Source: Desulfocucumis palustris
GTDB taxonomy: Bacteria > Bacillota > Desulfotomaculia > Desulfotomaculales > Desulfocucumaceae
NCBI RefSeq assembly: GCF_002933875.1
Contig: NZ_BFAV01000179.1
Coordinates: 37,284-101,283 of the forward strand
Direction: 5' to 3'
DNA length: 64,000 nucleotides
Part shown: one piece after another, positions 46,655 through 55,523 of the stretch
How the letters are laid out: every line of letters starts with the position of its first letter
Position numbering within the stretch: the first letter of the stretch is position 1
Program-made: the position numbers and the translations under genes
Notes under the pieces: generated by a model
The model's database searches: none
Seen by the model: the letters and a program-made list of their open reading frames with translations, nothing else
Told to the model about the DNA's origin: nothing

Positions 46655-46954
46655 TCTTTCAACCTCCTTTTTTAGGCCATATCTTATTTAGAATGATTAT
46701 TTATTAATAGTAATTATATATTTAAACCTTAATATGTCAATAAAAATTTTAACCGGAATTCAACCGGTTAGCCATTACCGGAAACGGCAGGGCGGCCCGG
46801 GGTAATCCCCCGGCCGCTCATATAAAAGTCGAGTTTCGGACAATAAAAAAGTCAGCCAGCCGACAGATATTACCCGGGGAATATGAAATAATAATGGCAA
46901 CCCAATTTACCAACAGTAAACAGACCTCCTATTTCCCACTTTTACAAACCCAGT

Positions 46955-46994
46955 CACTGGCAAGCCCTTCAACAAAGGACTTGCCATTTTTTTA
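46955..46994 (+). terminator. Hairpin with T-run on the plus strand
   Basis: GGCAAG (46959-46964) and CTTGCC (46980-46985), with inner CCTT/AAGG, are followed by ATTTTTTTAT on the plus strand. There is no obvious plus-strand gene upstream. It may end a short RNA or reflect the end of cssS poorly. Confidence 0.5.
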
Positions 46995-47014
46995 TATCTT
47001 TCCTGTGATGACCT

Positions 47015-48508
47015 TTATGAAACGGGGATTTCGATGTAAAAGGCCACCCCCCGCTCTTCATTTTCAACCCATACCTTCGCCCCGTGCAGTTCCGCTATTT
47101 CCTTTATTATGGCCAGGCCCAGGCCGAATTTGCCGTCTTCCCCGGTTTTGTACTGCTGAAAAAGGGTTGCCGACAGTGCCGGATCTATGGGCGGACCATC
47201 GTTCCACACCTTAAGCAATACGGACCGCTGCTCCTTTTTCCGGGTCTCCAGCGAAATCTTCAACACCTGCCGGGCGTAGCGAAGCTGGTTGTCCAGCAGA
47301 TTTTCCACCACCACACCCCACTGTTCACGGTTACCCGTTATCAATGCAGGAGTTAAATCGGTAAGCCACTGCAATTCCGGTTTCTGCCAGCGAAACCGCT
47401 CCACACCCTCCCCGACCATCTCCGCCAGGTCGAAAATGTCGTGCTGCAAACCCGCTTCATCCCGGGTATCCCTGGACTTCAAATAATTAAGCTTGTTCAG
47501 GTAAAGCAAATCCTGAATCCGCTTTTCCAGTCTTTCCGCCTCGCTGTTAATCACCGAGACGCTGCTGTCCAGGGTCCCCCTGGGGTAGATGCCGTCCAAT
47601 ATGGACTGGGCGTAGCTGCGAATCACCATGACAGGGGTTTTCAACTCATGGGAAATATTTTGCAAATTGGACTGCCGGGCCTTATCCTGGCGCACCAGCC
47701 GCCGGCGCATATTTTCAAAGGCTCCGGCCAGCCTTCCTATCTCATCCCTGCGATCCAGCAGGAAGGGCTGGTGCCATTGCCTTTCGGCAATAAGGCTGAC
47801 CTGCCGCTCCATCTGCTCCAGGGGCCGGGACAAATAGCGGGACAGCCAGAGCGAGGGAAGCCAGCTGAATAAAAACAGTATCACCATGAGCAGCAGCAAA
47901 CGCCAGAACATGGTTAAAACCATGTCATTGCGGTAGTTTCCCCAGGTGTAGGACACCAGGTAGCCGGGCTGGCCCTGGATATCTTCCTTGCGAATGACAT
48001 AAAACAGGCTCCTGTCGCCTATTTCCATGGAATATCTGGCTATATCCCCTTTCTGGGCGGTGGCGTCCTTCTCCACCGCCTGCATAAACCCCCGGGGCAG
48101 CAATCCGGTCTCCGGCCCGGGAAATTCCCCGGTCAGCACCATATGGCTTACCACCGGCATATCCCCGCCGGCTGGAACGGCGCTTATCCCCAGCAAAAAA
48201 TCCTCCCCGGGCGCTTCCCCCTTGAAAGACAGTTTCTGGGACTTTACCATGGCTATACTTTCCCCCGGAGCCGTAACCGGCTTCGCTTCCATTGATTTAG
48301 TGACTGCTCCTCCGGCTGTTAACGGCGGCAGCTCCGCAAACCTTACAATTTTCACCCTGCTCTGTGAATCATTTAAAAGGTCATAAATCTGGCTGGTAAA
48401 GAACCCTTTGAGGGTCCAGGGCAGGAAAACGGCCAGCAACCCGAACACAAAAAGCATCAGCCCCCCGAACACCAGCCAGATCTGCACGGACAGAGGTAAA
48501 TTTTTCAT
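47015..48508 (-). CDS. cssS: Sensor histidine kinase, CssS-like
   Basis: A 497-residue membrane kinase. Two hydrophobic helices (about 10-30 and 205-230) flank an extracellular domain of about 170 residues. HAMP (ESRPLEQMERQVSL region), HisKA with NISHELKTPVMVIRSYAQS and an HATPase domain with GLGLAIIKEIAELHGAK follow. It resembles Bacillus CssS along its length, including PLSVQIWLVFGG at the start, so it probably senses misfolded secreted protein. ATG overlaps the cssR stop (ATGA). Confidence 0.85.
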   Translation of the reverse strand: MKNLPLSVQIWLVFGGLMLFVFGLLAVFLPWTLKGFFTSQIYDLLNDSQSRVKIVRFAELPPLTAGGAVTKSMEAKPVTAPGESIAMVKSQKLSFKGEAPGEDFLLGISAVPAGGDMPVVSHMVLTGEFPGPETGLLPRGFMQAVEKDATAQKGDIARYSMEIGDRSLFYVIRKEDIQGQPGYLVSYTWGNYRNDMVLTMFWRLLLLMVILFLFSWLPSLWLSRYLSRPLEQMERQVSLIAERQWHQPFLLDRRDEIGRLAGAFENMRRRLVRQDKARQSNLQNISHELKTPVMVIRSYAQSILDGIYPRGTLDSSVSVINSEAERLEKRIQDLLYLNKLNYLKSRDTRDEAGLQHDIFDLAEMVGEGVERFRWQKPELQWLTDLTPALITGNREQWGVVVENLLDNQLRYARQVLKISLETRKKEQRSVLLKVWNDGPPIDPALSATLFQQYKTGEDGKFGLGLAIIKEIAELHGAKVWVENEERGVAFYIEIPVS

Positions 48509-49194
48509 GCCTTCACCAGCCTGTAGCCGTACCCGTATATGGTTTCCAGCCTGAGGTCGGGCATTTTTTTACGTATGCGGCGAACCAGATCATCCACAAC
48601 CCGGTCGGTGCCAAAAAATTCATTTCCCCAGACCCCCACCAAAAGCTGCTCCCTCCCCAGTATTTGTCCCCGGTTTTTAGCGAAATACAGCAGGAGCTCA
48701 AATTCCTTGGCTGTAAGTTCAACCGGCGTACCCCGGCTGTCAAACACCTGCCTGGCCTGTTCGTCCATATTGTAGCACGAAAGCCCAATTACCTTTTCCC
48801 GGGCGGAATCAGAATCGTTCGCCGGGGATTCGTACACCCTGTCAAGCAGCTTTTTGGCGCGGATAACCAGCTCACGGGGCATGAAGGGCTTGGGAAGGTA
48901 ATCGTCGCTGCCCATTTCCAGCCCCACAATCCGGTCGATATCGGCATCCCGGGCCGATATGAAAATAACAGGCAGGCGGGGAGAGACGGCTTTTATCTCC
49001 CTGATTAACTGATATCCATCCACTCCGGGCAGCATGATATCCAGAATCCACAGGTGGGGAGGGCTGCCAATGGCCGACCTGGCCTCCCCGCCGTCCAGAA
49101 ACGACCGGACCCGCCACCCTTCCTTCTGAAGATAGGCGGTTAACAATTCGTTGAGATTTGGTTCATCCTCCACCAGGTAAATAACGTACTCCAT
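48505..49194 (-). CDS. cssR: Response regulator, CssR-like (OmpR family)
   Basis: A 229-residue regulator. The receiver has YLVEDEPNLNELLTAYL and LWILDIMLPGVDGYQLI with the phosphorylated aspartate, and FISARDADIDRIVGLEMGSDDYLPKPF. The DNA-binding domain ends GTDRVVDDLVRRIRKKMP, LETIYGYGYRLV. These long stretches agree closely with Bacillus CssR. ATG 49194 follows GGAGGTGGGCAC. CssRS controls HtrA-type proteases under secretion stress. No htrA gene is in this window. Confidence 0.88.
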   Translation of the reverse strand: MEYVIYLVEDEPNLNELLTAYLQKEGWRVRSFLDGGEARSAIGSPPHLWILDIMLPGVDGYQLIREIKAVSPRLPVIFISARDADIDRIVGLEMGSDDYLPKPFMPRELVIRAKKLLDRVYESPANDSDSAREKVIGLSCYNMDEQARQVFDSRGTPVELTAKEFELLLYFAKNRGQILGREQLLVGVWGNEFFGTDRVVDDLVRRIRKKMPDLRLETIYGYGYRLVKA

Positions 49195-49340
49195 GTGCCC
49201 ACCTCCGGCTTCTTCGCAATATGGCGCCGGAAAAGGACGCAACCTCCGGCTACGCCCTTTCCGCCTGCACACTATGTTATTTTACTTTGTTTTCCGCCAA
49301 TCTTTCAAATATGTTGTCCCGGTAATTAAAGGATCGCTTA

Positions 49341-49967
49341 TTATTCCCCGGAGGCGTCCGCCCCTTCGCTAATTTTAATTTTCATATTTTCAGCCATTTC
49401 GGGGAGCCGGGCGGTTCTGTCCTTGTAATCCTCCAGCAGCCTGGGCAGCACGGCCCTGATGGCGTCGGCGTCCTGGTTCTCCACGGCCCCGGCGAATTCC
49501 TCCTGCAACTCCATCCTTGCTTTTACTTCCTGCAACTCTTTATCGTCCGAAGCAGACAGTCCAACAGTTTTATCGGCTATAAATATTTTTCCCCCGGAGG
49601 CTATATTGGAATTCGGGGCAGTTCCCGTTTTTACCTGGAAGTCCGGCTTATTCTCCAGTGTTATGGTCTCAATTTTGTCCTTCATTTCCTCGGTAACTTT
49701 ATTGCGCTGGGCGAAGGCTTCCTTCCACTCAGCCTCGCTCTCCGGAGCGTATTCCCTGACCAGATAGGTTAAATAAGCCTGCTGGTGCACATCCGAATGC
49801 ATATAGAAATCATCAAACATAGCCACCGAGAAAACCGCTGATTTGGCTGCCACCGCTTGCGGCTCGTCCGCCAGGGCCACCCCTCCCATGGTGCTGAAAA
49901 GCAGCGCCGCGGACAGCAGCAGGGTAACTGCTCCGGAACGTTTCCATAATCCTTTCACTTGTACCAT
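49341..49967 (-). CDS. Secreted protein of unknown function next to cssRS
   Basis: A 208-residue exported protein. A signal peptide of about 33 residues (LWKRSGAVTLLLSAALLFST) ends near VALADEPQA. The mature part is acidic and helical, with MFDDFYMHSDVHQQAYLTYL and KMELQEE-like repeats, and no recognised domain. ATG 49967 or GTG 49958, both near AAGGAG. Position just upstream of cssRS suggests it may be a substrate or target of that system; this is inference. Confidence 0.65.
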   Translation of the reverse strand: MVQVKGLWKRSGAVTLLLSAALLFSTMGGVALADEPQAVAAKSAVFSVAMFDDFYMHSDVHQQAYLTYLVREYAPESEAEWKEAFAQRNKVTEEMKDKIETITLENKPDFQVKTGTAPNSNIASGGKIFIADKTVGLSASDDKELQEVKARMELQEEFAGAVENQDADAIRAVLPRLLEDYKDRTARLPEMAENMKIKISEGADASGE

Positions 49968-50167
49968 CCACTCCTTATAATTTTTATCGCAAGCACCTGC
50001 AGTTATTAATTTACTGGATAAATACGGCTCAAATATAAAAGGATTATGTGAAATTATAAAACCCCCTGTTTTTCCCTGGATTAACAAAAGGGCTTCAGAA
50101 ACAGCCGGGGTGTATTAACCGGGCGGCCGCCGGGCGAAAATTTTAAAAGGCTCTACCGCTCCCGTGG

Positions 50168-51712
50168 TCAGGTTATGTCCATTATGGACCGGTACAGTGG
50201 TTTCAGCCGCCTGTAAAGATGCTTATACGCCCTGGAATAAAGCTTTTCATAAATGTGTACGCTCTCTTCATCGGGAAAAACAGTATCGCCGCACCTGACC
50301 ATGGCCGCCACGGCCGATTTGTAGTCCGGCATTAATTTAAGCCCCACGGCCGCCACTATGGCCGCCCCCAGGGCCGACGCCTCCCAGGTGTGGGGTCTGG
50401 TAACCGGCATGGCGAATACATCGGCGGTTATCTGCATTATCTGCCGGCTGCGGGAACCCCCGCCGGAAACCCGCAGCTCGGTGATTTTTTGCCTGCTTCT
50501 TTTTTCTATTCTTTCCTTGCCCTCCCGCAGGGCGTAGGCCAGTCCCTCCAGTACAGCCCGGTAAAAATGGCCCCGGGTGTGAATATCCCTGAAACCGATA
50601 ACGGCCCCCTTGGCCTCCAGCCCGGGCCTTCTCAGCCCCGGGGACCAGTATGGCTGGAGCAGCAGCCCCATTGAACCAGGGGGTATTTCATCTATAACCC
50701 TGTCCAGAACCTCCTCCGGGGCAAGGTTGCCCTCCTGGGCCTCCAATCTTTCGGACAGGCCGAATTCCCTGATAAACCAGGAAACCAGCCAGAATCCCCT
50801 GTAAATCTGCACTTCCATGTTATAACTGCCCGCCATGGCGCCGGGATAGGGGGGAATAAGCGGCAGCGGCTCAATGTAGCGGGAGGAGGTAACGTTGATG
50901 GTGGCCGTTGTCCCGTAACTGATGCTGCCCTGGTGCAAATCCACACAGCCGGAGCCCAGAACCTCGCAGGCCTTGTCCGCCGCCGCGGCCACCAGGGGAA
51001 GCCCCGGGGGAATACCGGTAAGCCCGGAAGCCTCCCGGCTTATCCCGGCCATAGTCTGTCCCGGCGCCGCCAGTTCCGGGAGCTGCCGGGGCTCGATGCA
51101 AATGGCCCGCCACTTCCAGTCGGAGGGTTTGGCCCAGCGCTGGTTTTTATAGTCAAAGGGGACATACCCCACCTGGCATCCCGCCGAATCCACATAAACC
51201 CCAGTCAGCCGGTAGACTAGATAGCCTGACAAAAATAAAAATTTATGCGTCCTCTCCCATATTTCCGGCTGGTGGGCCTTAATCCAGTTGGCCTCCGACT
51301 GTGACTGGAGGTAGGACAGGGTTTCCCCCAGGCCGGCCAGTTTAAAAAACGTCCTCCAGCCGACGCCCAGCCCGGGGACGATATTTGTTTCCCGCTGGTC
51401 AAGCCACAAAATGGCCGGCCTCAAAACCCCGCCGGCGTCATCCAGGTTCACCAGGGTGCAGCGCTGGGCCGTCAGGGTGACCCCCCTCACCGCCCCCGCA
51501 ATACCGGGATTGTCCCGCCACAGGGAATTTGTGGCCCGGCACAGCATTTGCCAGTACAGCTCCGGGTCAAACTCCGCCCAGCCCGGCCTGGGAACCTCCC
51601 ACTGGGGCAATATTTGTTTGCTCCAGGCAACCACATCCCCGTTAAGGTTAAAAAGTACCGCCCTGACACTCTGGGTGCCCGCGTCCAGGGCCAGAATCAA
51701 CTCTTCCGTCAT
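50168..51712 (-). CDS. FGGY-family carbohydrate kinase
   Basis: A 514-residue kinase. ILALDAGTQSVRAVLFN begins the N-terminal FGGY domain and PAILWLDQRE follows. In the C-terminal domain are GSISYGTTATINV, LLLQPYWSPGLRRP and ELRVSGGGSRSRQIMQITAD (the family signature). The substrate (glycerol, xylulose or another polyol) cannot be told. ATG at 51712. It follows glnS on the same strand; a terminator for glnS lies between. Confidence 0.9.
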   Translation of the reverse strand: MTEELILALDAGTQSVRAVLFNLNGDVVAWSKQILPQWEVPRPGWAEFDPELYWQMLCRATNSLWRDNPGIAGAVRGVTLTAQRCTLVNLDDAGGVLRPAILWLDQRETNIVPGLGVGWRTFFKLAGLGETLSYLQSQSEANWIKAHQPEIWERTHKFLFLSGYLVYRLTGVYVDSAGCQVGYVPFDYKNQRWAKPSDWKWRAICIEPRQLPELAAPGQTMAGISREASGLTGIPPGLPLVAAAADKACEVLGSGCVDLHQGSISYGTTATINVTSSRYIEPLPLIPPYPGAMAGSYNMEVQIYRGFWLVSWFIREFGLSERLEAQEGNLAPEEVLDRVIDEIPPGSMGLLLQPYWSPGLRRPGLEAKGAVIGFRDIHTRGHFYRAVLEGLAYALREGKERIEKRSRQKITELRVSGGGSRSRQIMQITADVFAMPVTRPHTWEASALGAAIVAAVGLKLMPDYKSAVAAMVRCGDTVFPDEESVHIYEKLYSRAYKHLYRRLKPLYRSIMDIT

Positions 51713-51783
51713 TTAACCGTCAGCCCTCCAGCTCCCGGGCCGCATGCCCGCCTTCAGCCGCCGGGTTTGTCATATCCCGGTGA

Positions 51784-51826
51784 AAAAAGACAGGCCGTCT
51801 TTTTTTCAAAAAACAGCCTGTCTCCC
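51784..51826 (-). terminator. Terminator after glnS
   Basis: On the minus strand AGACAGGC pairs with GCCTGTCT (loop contains T and A runs) and is followed by TTTTTT. Confidence 0.85.
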
Positions 51827-51870
51827 GGCAATTTTCTCCAAACAATGGTGCTGTTTTCAGTAAACTTCGG

Positions 51871-53553
51871 CTATTGTTCCCCGGCCTTTTGTATTTTGGC
51901 CCAGCTGTCCTTCAAAGACACAATTCTGTTGAACACAGGATTTGAGCCGGTTGAATCCGGGTCGACGCTGAAGTAGCCCTGCCGCAGGAACTGGTAGCGG
52001 CTCCCCGCCCCGGCCCGGGCCAGGTCCGGCTCCACCCACGAGGACAGCACCTCCAGGGAGTCCGGGTTGATGCTGGTTTTAAAGTCCTCGTCCTCGTCAG
52101 GATTTTCTTTATGGAAAAGATAGTCGTAAAGCCTTATCTCGGCCCGCAGGGCATGGGGGGCGGAAACCCAGTGCAGCGTTCCCTTGACCTTGCGCGCATC
52201 GGCGGACATTCCGCTCTTTGTCTCCGGGTCAAAGGTGCAGTGCACCTCCAGTATTTCTCCGGTGTTCTCATCCTTTACCACGCTCTGACACTTGATAATA
52301 TAAGCGTGCTTGAGCCGCACCTCCCGGCCGGGAGCCAGCCGGAAGAACTTTTTGGGCGGGTCTTCCATGAAGTCGTCCCGCTCTATATACAGCACCCTGG
52401 AAAAGGGAACCTGGCGGGAGCCCAGTTCCGGATTCTCGGAATTGTACCCGGCTTCCAGCAGCTCCACCCGGTCTTCCGGGTAATTATCTATGACCACCTT
52501 GAGAGGCCGCAGCACGGCCATAACCCGGCGGGCCTTAAAATTCAAATCCTCCCTGATGCAGTGCTCCAGCATGGCTATATTCACCATGCTGTTGGCTTTG
52601 GCCACCCCTATGCGCTCGCAGAAATCCTTTATGGCCTCCGGGGTGTAACCCCGCCTGCGCAGTCCGGAGATGGTGGGCATGCGGGGGTCGTCCCAACCCC
52701 TTACGTGACCTTCCTCCACCAGCTTGCGCAGTTTTCTTTTGCTCATCACCGTGCGGGTAAGATTAAGCCTGGCAAACTCTATCTGAACCGGCGGGCTTTC
52801 GATGTTCAGCTCCCGCAGCGTCCAGTCGTAAAGCGGGCGGTGGTCCTCGAATTCACAGGTGCAGATGGAGTGGGTCACCCCTTCAATGGCGTCGGACAGC
52901 GGGTGGGCATAGTCATACATGGGATAAATGCACCAGGCGTCGCCGGTGCGGTGGTGGGTGGCCCGCATTATCCGGTAAAGCACCGGGTCCCGCATATTCA
53001 GATTGGGGGAGGACATATCGATTTTGGCCCTGAGCACCCGGGAGCCGTCCGGGAATTCCCCGGCCCTCATCCTTTTAAAGAGGTCCAGGTTCTCCTCCGC
53101 GGAGCGGCTGCGGTAGGGGCTATCCTTCCCCGGCTCGGTCAAGGTGCCGCGGTATTCCCTTATTTCCCCGGGGCTGAGATCGCAAACATAGGCCTTGCCG
53201 GCTTTTATCAGCTGCTCGGCGTAATTATAAAGCTGCTCAAAATAATCCGAGGCGTAAAACAGCCTGTGGTCCCAGTCAAACCCCAGCCATTTTACATCCA
53301 TTTGAATTGAATCCACATATTCAACTTCCTCTTTGCTGGGGTTGGTATCGTCAAAACGCAAATTACACAAACCCCCGTACTCCAGTGCCAGGCCGAAGTT
53401 AAGGCAAATGGATTTGGCATGCCCTATATGCAGATAGCCGTTGGGCTCCGGAGGAAACCTGGTGTGAACCCTGTTGTTGTTTTTGCCCATTTTTAAATCT
53501 TCATTAATAATGTCTTTAATAAAGTTGGTGGACCCGGAAGGTTTGATGTCCAT
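51871..53553 (-). CDS. glnS: Glutaminyl-tRNA synthetase
   Basis: Charges tRNA-Gln directly. Class I synthetase of 560 residues. [20 protein letters not shown] carries [22 protein letters not shown] carries the KMSKS equivalent, and [22 protein letters not shown] and a C-terminal anticodon-binding beta-barrel follow. Most Firmicutes lack GlnRS and use GatCAB instead, so this gene was probably gained by transfer. ATG at 53553. GGGAGCAGGG upstream. Confidence 0.96.
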   Translation of the reverse strand: MDIKPSGSTNFIKDIINEDLKMGKNNNRVHTRFPPEPNGYLHIGHAKSICLNFGLALEYGGLCNLRFDDTNPSKEEVEYVDSIQMDVKWLGFDWDHRLFYASDYFEQLYNYAEQLIKAGKAYVCDLSPGEIREYRGTLTEPGKDSPYRSRSAEENLDLFKRMRAGEFPDGSRVLRAKIDMSSPNLNMRDPVLYRIMRATHHRTGDAWCIYPMYDYAHPLSDAIEGVTHSICTCEFEDHRPLYDWTLRELNIESPPVQIEFARLNLTRTVMSKRKLRKLVEEGHVRGWDDPRMPTISGLRRRGYTPEAIKDFCERIGVAKANSMVNIAMLEHCIREDLNFKARRVMAVLRPLKVVIDNYPEDRVELLEAGYNSENPELGSRQVPFSRVLYIERDDFMEDPPKKFFRLAPGREVRLKHAYIIKCQSVVKDENTGEILEVHCTFDPETKSGMSADARKVKGTLHWVSAPHALRAEIRLYDYLFHKENPDEDEDFKTSINPDSLEVLSSWVEPDLARAGAGSRYQFLRQGYFSVDPDSTGSNPVFNRIVSLKDSWAKIQKAGEQ

Positions 53554-53899
53554 ATGTACCCTGCTCCCTTTTATTGCGTAATAAACCTTTCAACCAGACG
53601 ATTTGGTTCATATTTCCATATAATAACCAAAAATAGCCCTTATTATGTGAGTTTACGCTATAACGCCTGCTTTTTCCACTTCTACATTATAATCAATATT
53701 CCTCCAATTTGAAATCACTTTGGAAAAAGGTGATTCTTACAGGCGGCCGGCGAAAAAAAAGGGGACACTCTTTCCCGGGCTCACCCTCCTTATATCACCC
53801 GGAAAGGAATGTCTCCAATTAAAAATTTATAAACTCCTTCGATATGCGCTTTTTTAGCCGGACACCCCGCAGGCGGCCGGAGTATTGATGCGGCCCGGA

Positions 53900-55267
53900 T
53901 CAAATAAGCCGCATTTTACGGGCCGCATCCCGCAGTTCGGCCCTAAAATCGGGATGGGCGATGGAAATCATGGCCAGTGCCCTTTCCCGGGCAGTTTTTC
54001 CCCTCAGCTTTACCACCCCGTACTCGGTTACTATGTGGTCCACATCGTTTTTGGAACAGCTCACCACCGCCCCCTGCTGCAATACCGGCACGATTTTTGA
54101 GACGGTACCCTTTTTGGCCGTGGAATGCAAGGCGATAAAGCCCTTTCCGCCGGGGGAGCGCAGGCAGCCCCGGGCGAAGTCCGACTGGCCGCCGGTGGCG
54201 CTGAACTGCCTGGGGCCGATGGTTTCAGACGCGCACTGGCCCAGCAGGTCAATCTCCAGCGAGGCGTTGATGGAGACCATTTTGTGGTTCTGGCCTATGA
54301 CATAGGGATCGTTGACATAGGAAACCGGGTACATTTCCACCATGGGATTTTCATTCAGGAAATCGTAAAGCCTCCTGGTGCCGGCGGCGAAACTTCCTAT
54401 TATTTTGCCCGGGTGCAGCGTTTTTTTCCGGCCCGTTACCACGCCGCCCTCCACCAGGTCAACCATCCCGTCGGTGATCATTTCAGTGTGAATGCCCAGA
54501 TTGTTTTTATTGTGCAGGGCCTTCGCCACGGCGTTGGGCATGGCCCCGATGCCCAGCTGAATTGTGGAGCCGTCCTCAATCATTGCAGCAATATAAGAGC
54601 CGATAATTTCATCTTCCGGGGTAAGCGGCGGTATGGGTATTTCCAGAACGGGAGCCTCATTTTCCACGATATAATCGACCTCTGAAATATGAATAAGGCT
54701 GTCTCCCCTGGTTCTGGGCATGTTGGGATTCACTTCCAGCAGGACAATTTTTGCCCCGGCGGCCGCCGTAGAGGTATAGTCCACTGAAAGCCCGAAACTG
54801 AAGTAACCGCGCTCGTCCATGGGCGAAACCATTCCCATGAAAACATCCGGCCGGATAAAATCCCGGAACATCCCGGGGTATTGGTGGAAATGGCCCGGCA
54901 TGAAATCCGCCCAGCCTTCATTCACACCCTGCCGGTTGGCCCCGCTGGTAAACCAGGACACGTGCCGGAAGCTTTTTGCCATGGAGGAATCAAGGTACGA
55001 GGCTTTTTTCAGGGGGAGCATCTGGTGCACCTTTACCCCCTCCAGCTCATTCCGGCGCCCGGCCATGGCTTCCACCAGCGCCGGGGGCTCCCCGCAGCCC
55101 AGGGGCAGCACCAAATTGTCGCCGGATTTAATGATTTTCACCGCCTCTTCCGCCGGAACCAGTTTTTGTTTATACAAATCCGCCAGCATGTGCCGGCTTT
55201 TCGGGTAGATTATCAGTTTTCGCCCCGGACTGGCAATGTACGCTTCCCGGGATAAATCAACGGACAT
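53900..55267 (-). CDS. Acetyl-CoA hydrolase/transferase family (4-hydroxybutyrate CoA-transferase-like)
   Basis: A 455-residue CoA-transferase. QLGIGAMPNAVAKAL, LGIHTEMITDGMVDLVE with the likely catalytic glutamate, and VSINASLEIDLLGQCASE are visible, together with HIVTEYGVVKLRGKTARERA near the C terminus. It would exchange CoA between acyl groups and acetate. ATG 55267 follows AAAGGGAGG. It is preceded by a sigma-54 promoter and a sigma-54 activator gene. The 53554-53899 gap upstream of glnS holds only AT-rich sequence and GGGGAC-like fragments. Confidence 0.9.
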   Translation of the reverse strand: MSVDLSREAYIASPGRKLIIYPKSRHMLADLYKQKLVPAEEAVKIIKSGDNLVLPLGCGEPPALVEAMAGRRNELEGVKVHQMLPLKKASYLDSSMAKSFRHVSWFTSGANRQGVNEGWADFMPGHFHQYPGMFRDFIRPDVFMGMVSPMDERGYFSFGLSVDYTSTAAAGAKIVLLEVNPNMPRTRGDSLIHISEVDYIVENEAPVLEIPIPPLTPEDEIIGSYIAAMIEDGSTIQLGIGAMPNAVAKALHNKNNLGIHTEMITDGMVDLVEGGVVTGRKKTLHPGKIIGSFAAGTRRLYDFLNENPMVEMYPVSYVNDPYVIGQNHKMVSINASLEIDLLGQCASETIGPRQFSATGGQSDFARGCLRSPGGKGFIALHSTAKKGTVSKIVPVLQQGAVVSCSKNDVDHIVTEYGVVKLRGKTARERALAMISIAHPDFRAELRDAARKMRLI

Positions 55268-55313
55268 CTCCAATTTCCTCCCTTTGCTGATAATTATGAT
55301 TAATTTGAGAATA

Positions 55314-55330
55314 CGCAAAAATCATACCAA
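55314..55330 (-). promoter_or_regulatory. Sigma-54 promoter of the CoA-transferase gene
   Basis: On the minus strand TTGGTATGATTTTTGCG matches the -24/-12 consensus TGGCACGNNNNTTGCW: GG and GC are exactly ten bases apart. It lies about 45 bases before the ATG. The neighbouring activator gene makes it credible. Confidence 0.72.
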
Positions 55331-55332
55331 AC

Positions 55333-55353
55333 AAAAAAACCCCTGAAAGGGGC
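55333..55353 (-). terminator. Terminator of the sigma-54 activator gene
   Basis: On the minus strand CCCC-TTTCA-GGGG is followed by TTTTTTTG. It lies just upstream of the sigma-54 promoter, insulating it. Confidence 0.75.
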
Positions 55354-55420
55354 GAGCACGTTTATACTGAATTATAGGAAAATTGTAGTTTATTCATTAA
55401 ATTCGGCACAGGTCAAAAAC

Positions 55421-55520
55421 GTAAACCGCGTAGACAGACCTCCGTTGCATCCTGCCATCCCGCCAAAGGAGTAAAGGTTCCACCACTGTCTACTTCGTAG
55501 ATAATGGACACGATGTTTAC
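55421..55520. repeat. Inverted repeats upstream of the sigma-54 promoter
   Basis: GTAAAC (55421) pairs with GTTTAC (55515), and GTAGACAG (55430) with CTGTCTAC (55486). The region is 90-200 bases upstream of the sigma-54 promoter. The spacing would suit activator binding sites. A 32-codon minus-strand frame (55413-55511) follows the activator stop codon in the same frame; I do not claim it is a gene. Confidence 0.5.
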
Positions 55521-55523
55521 AGG

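Noticed and set aside
52111..53310. 399-codon open frame on the plus strand
   Set aside because: It lies antisense to glnS, whose class I motifs are complete; the frame arises from GC-rich codon use and has no ribosome site or recognisable fold.
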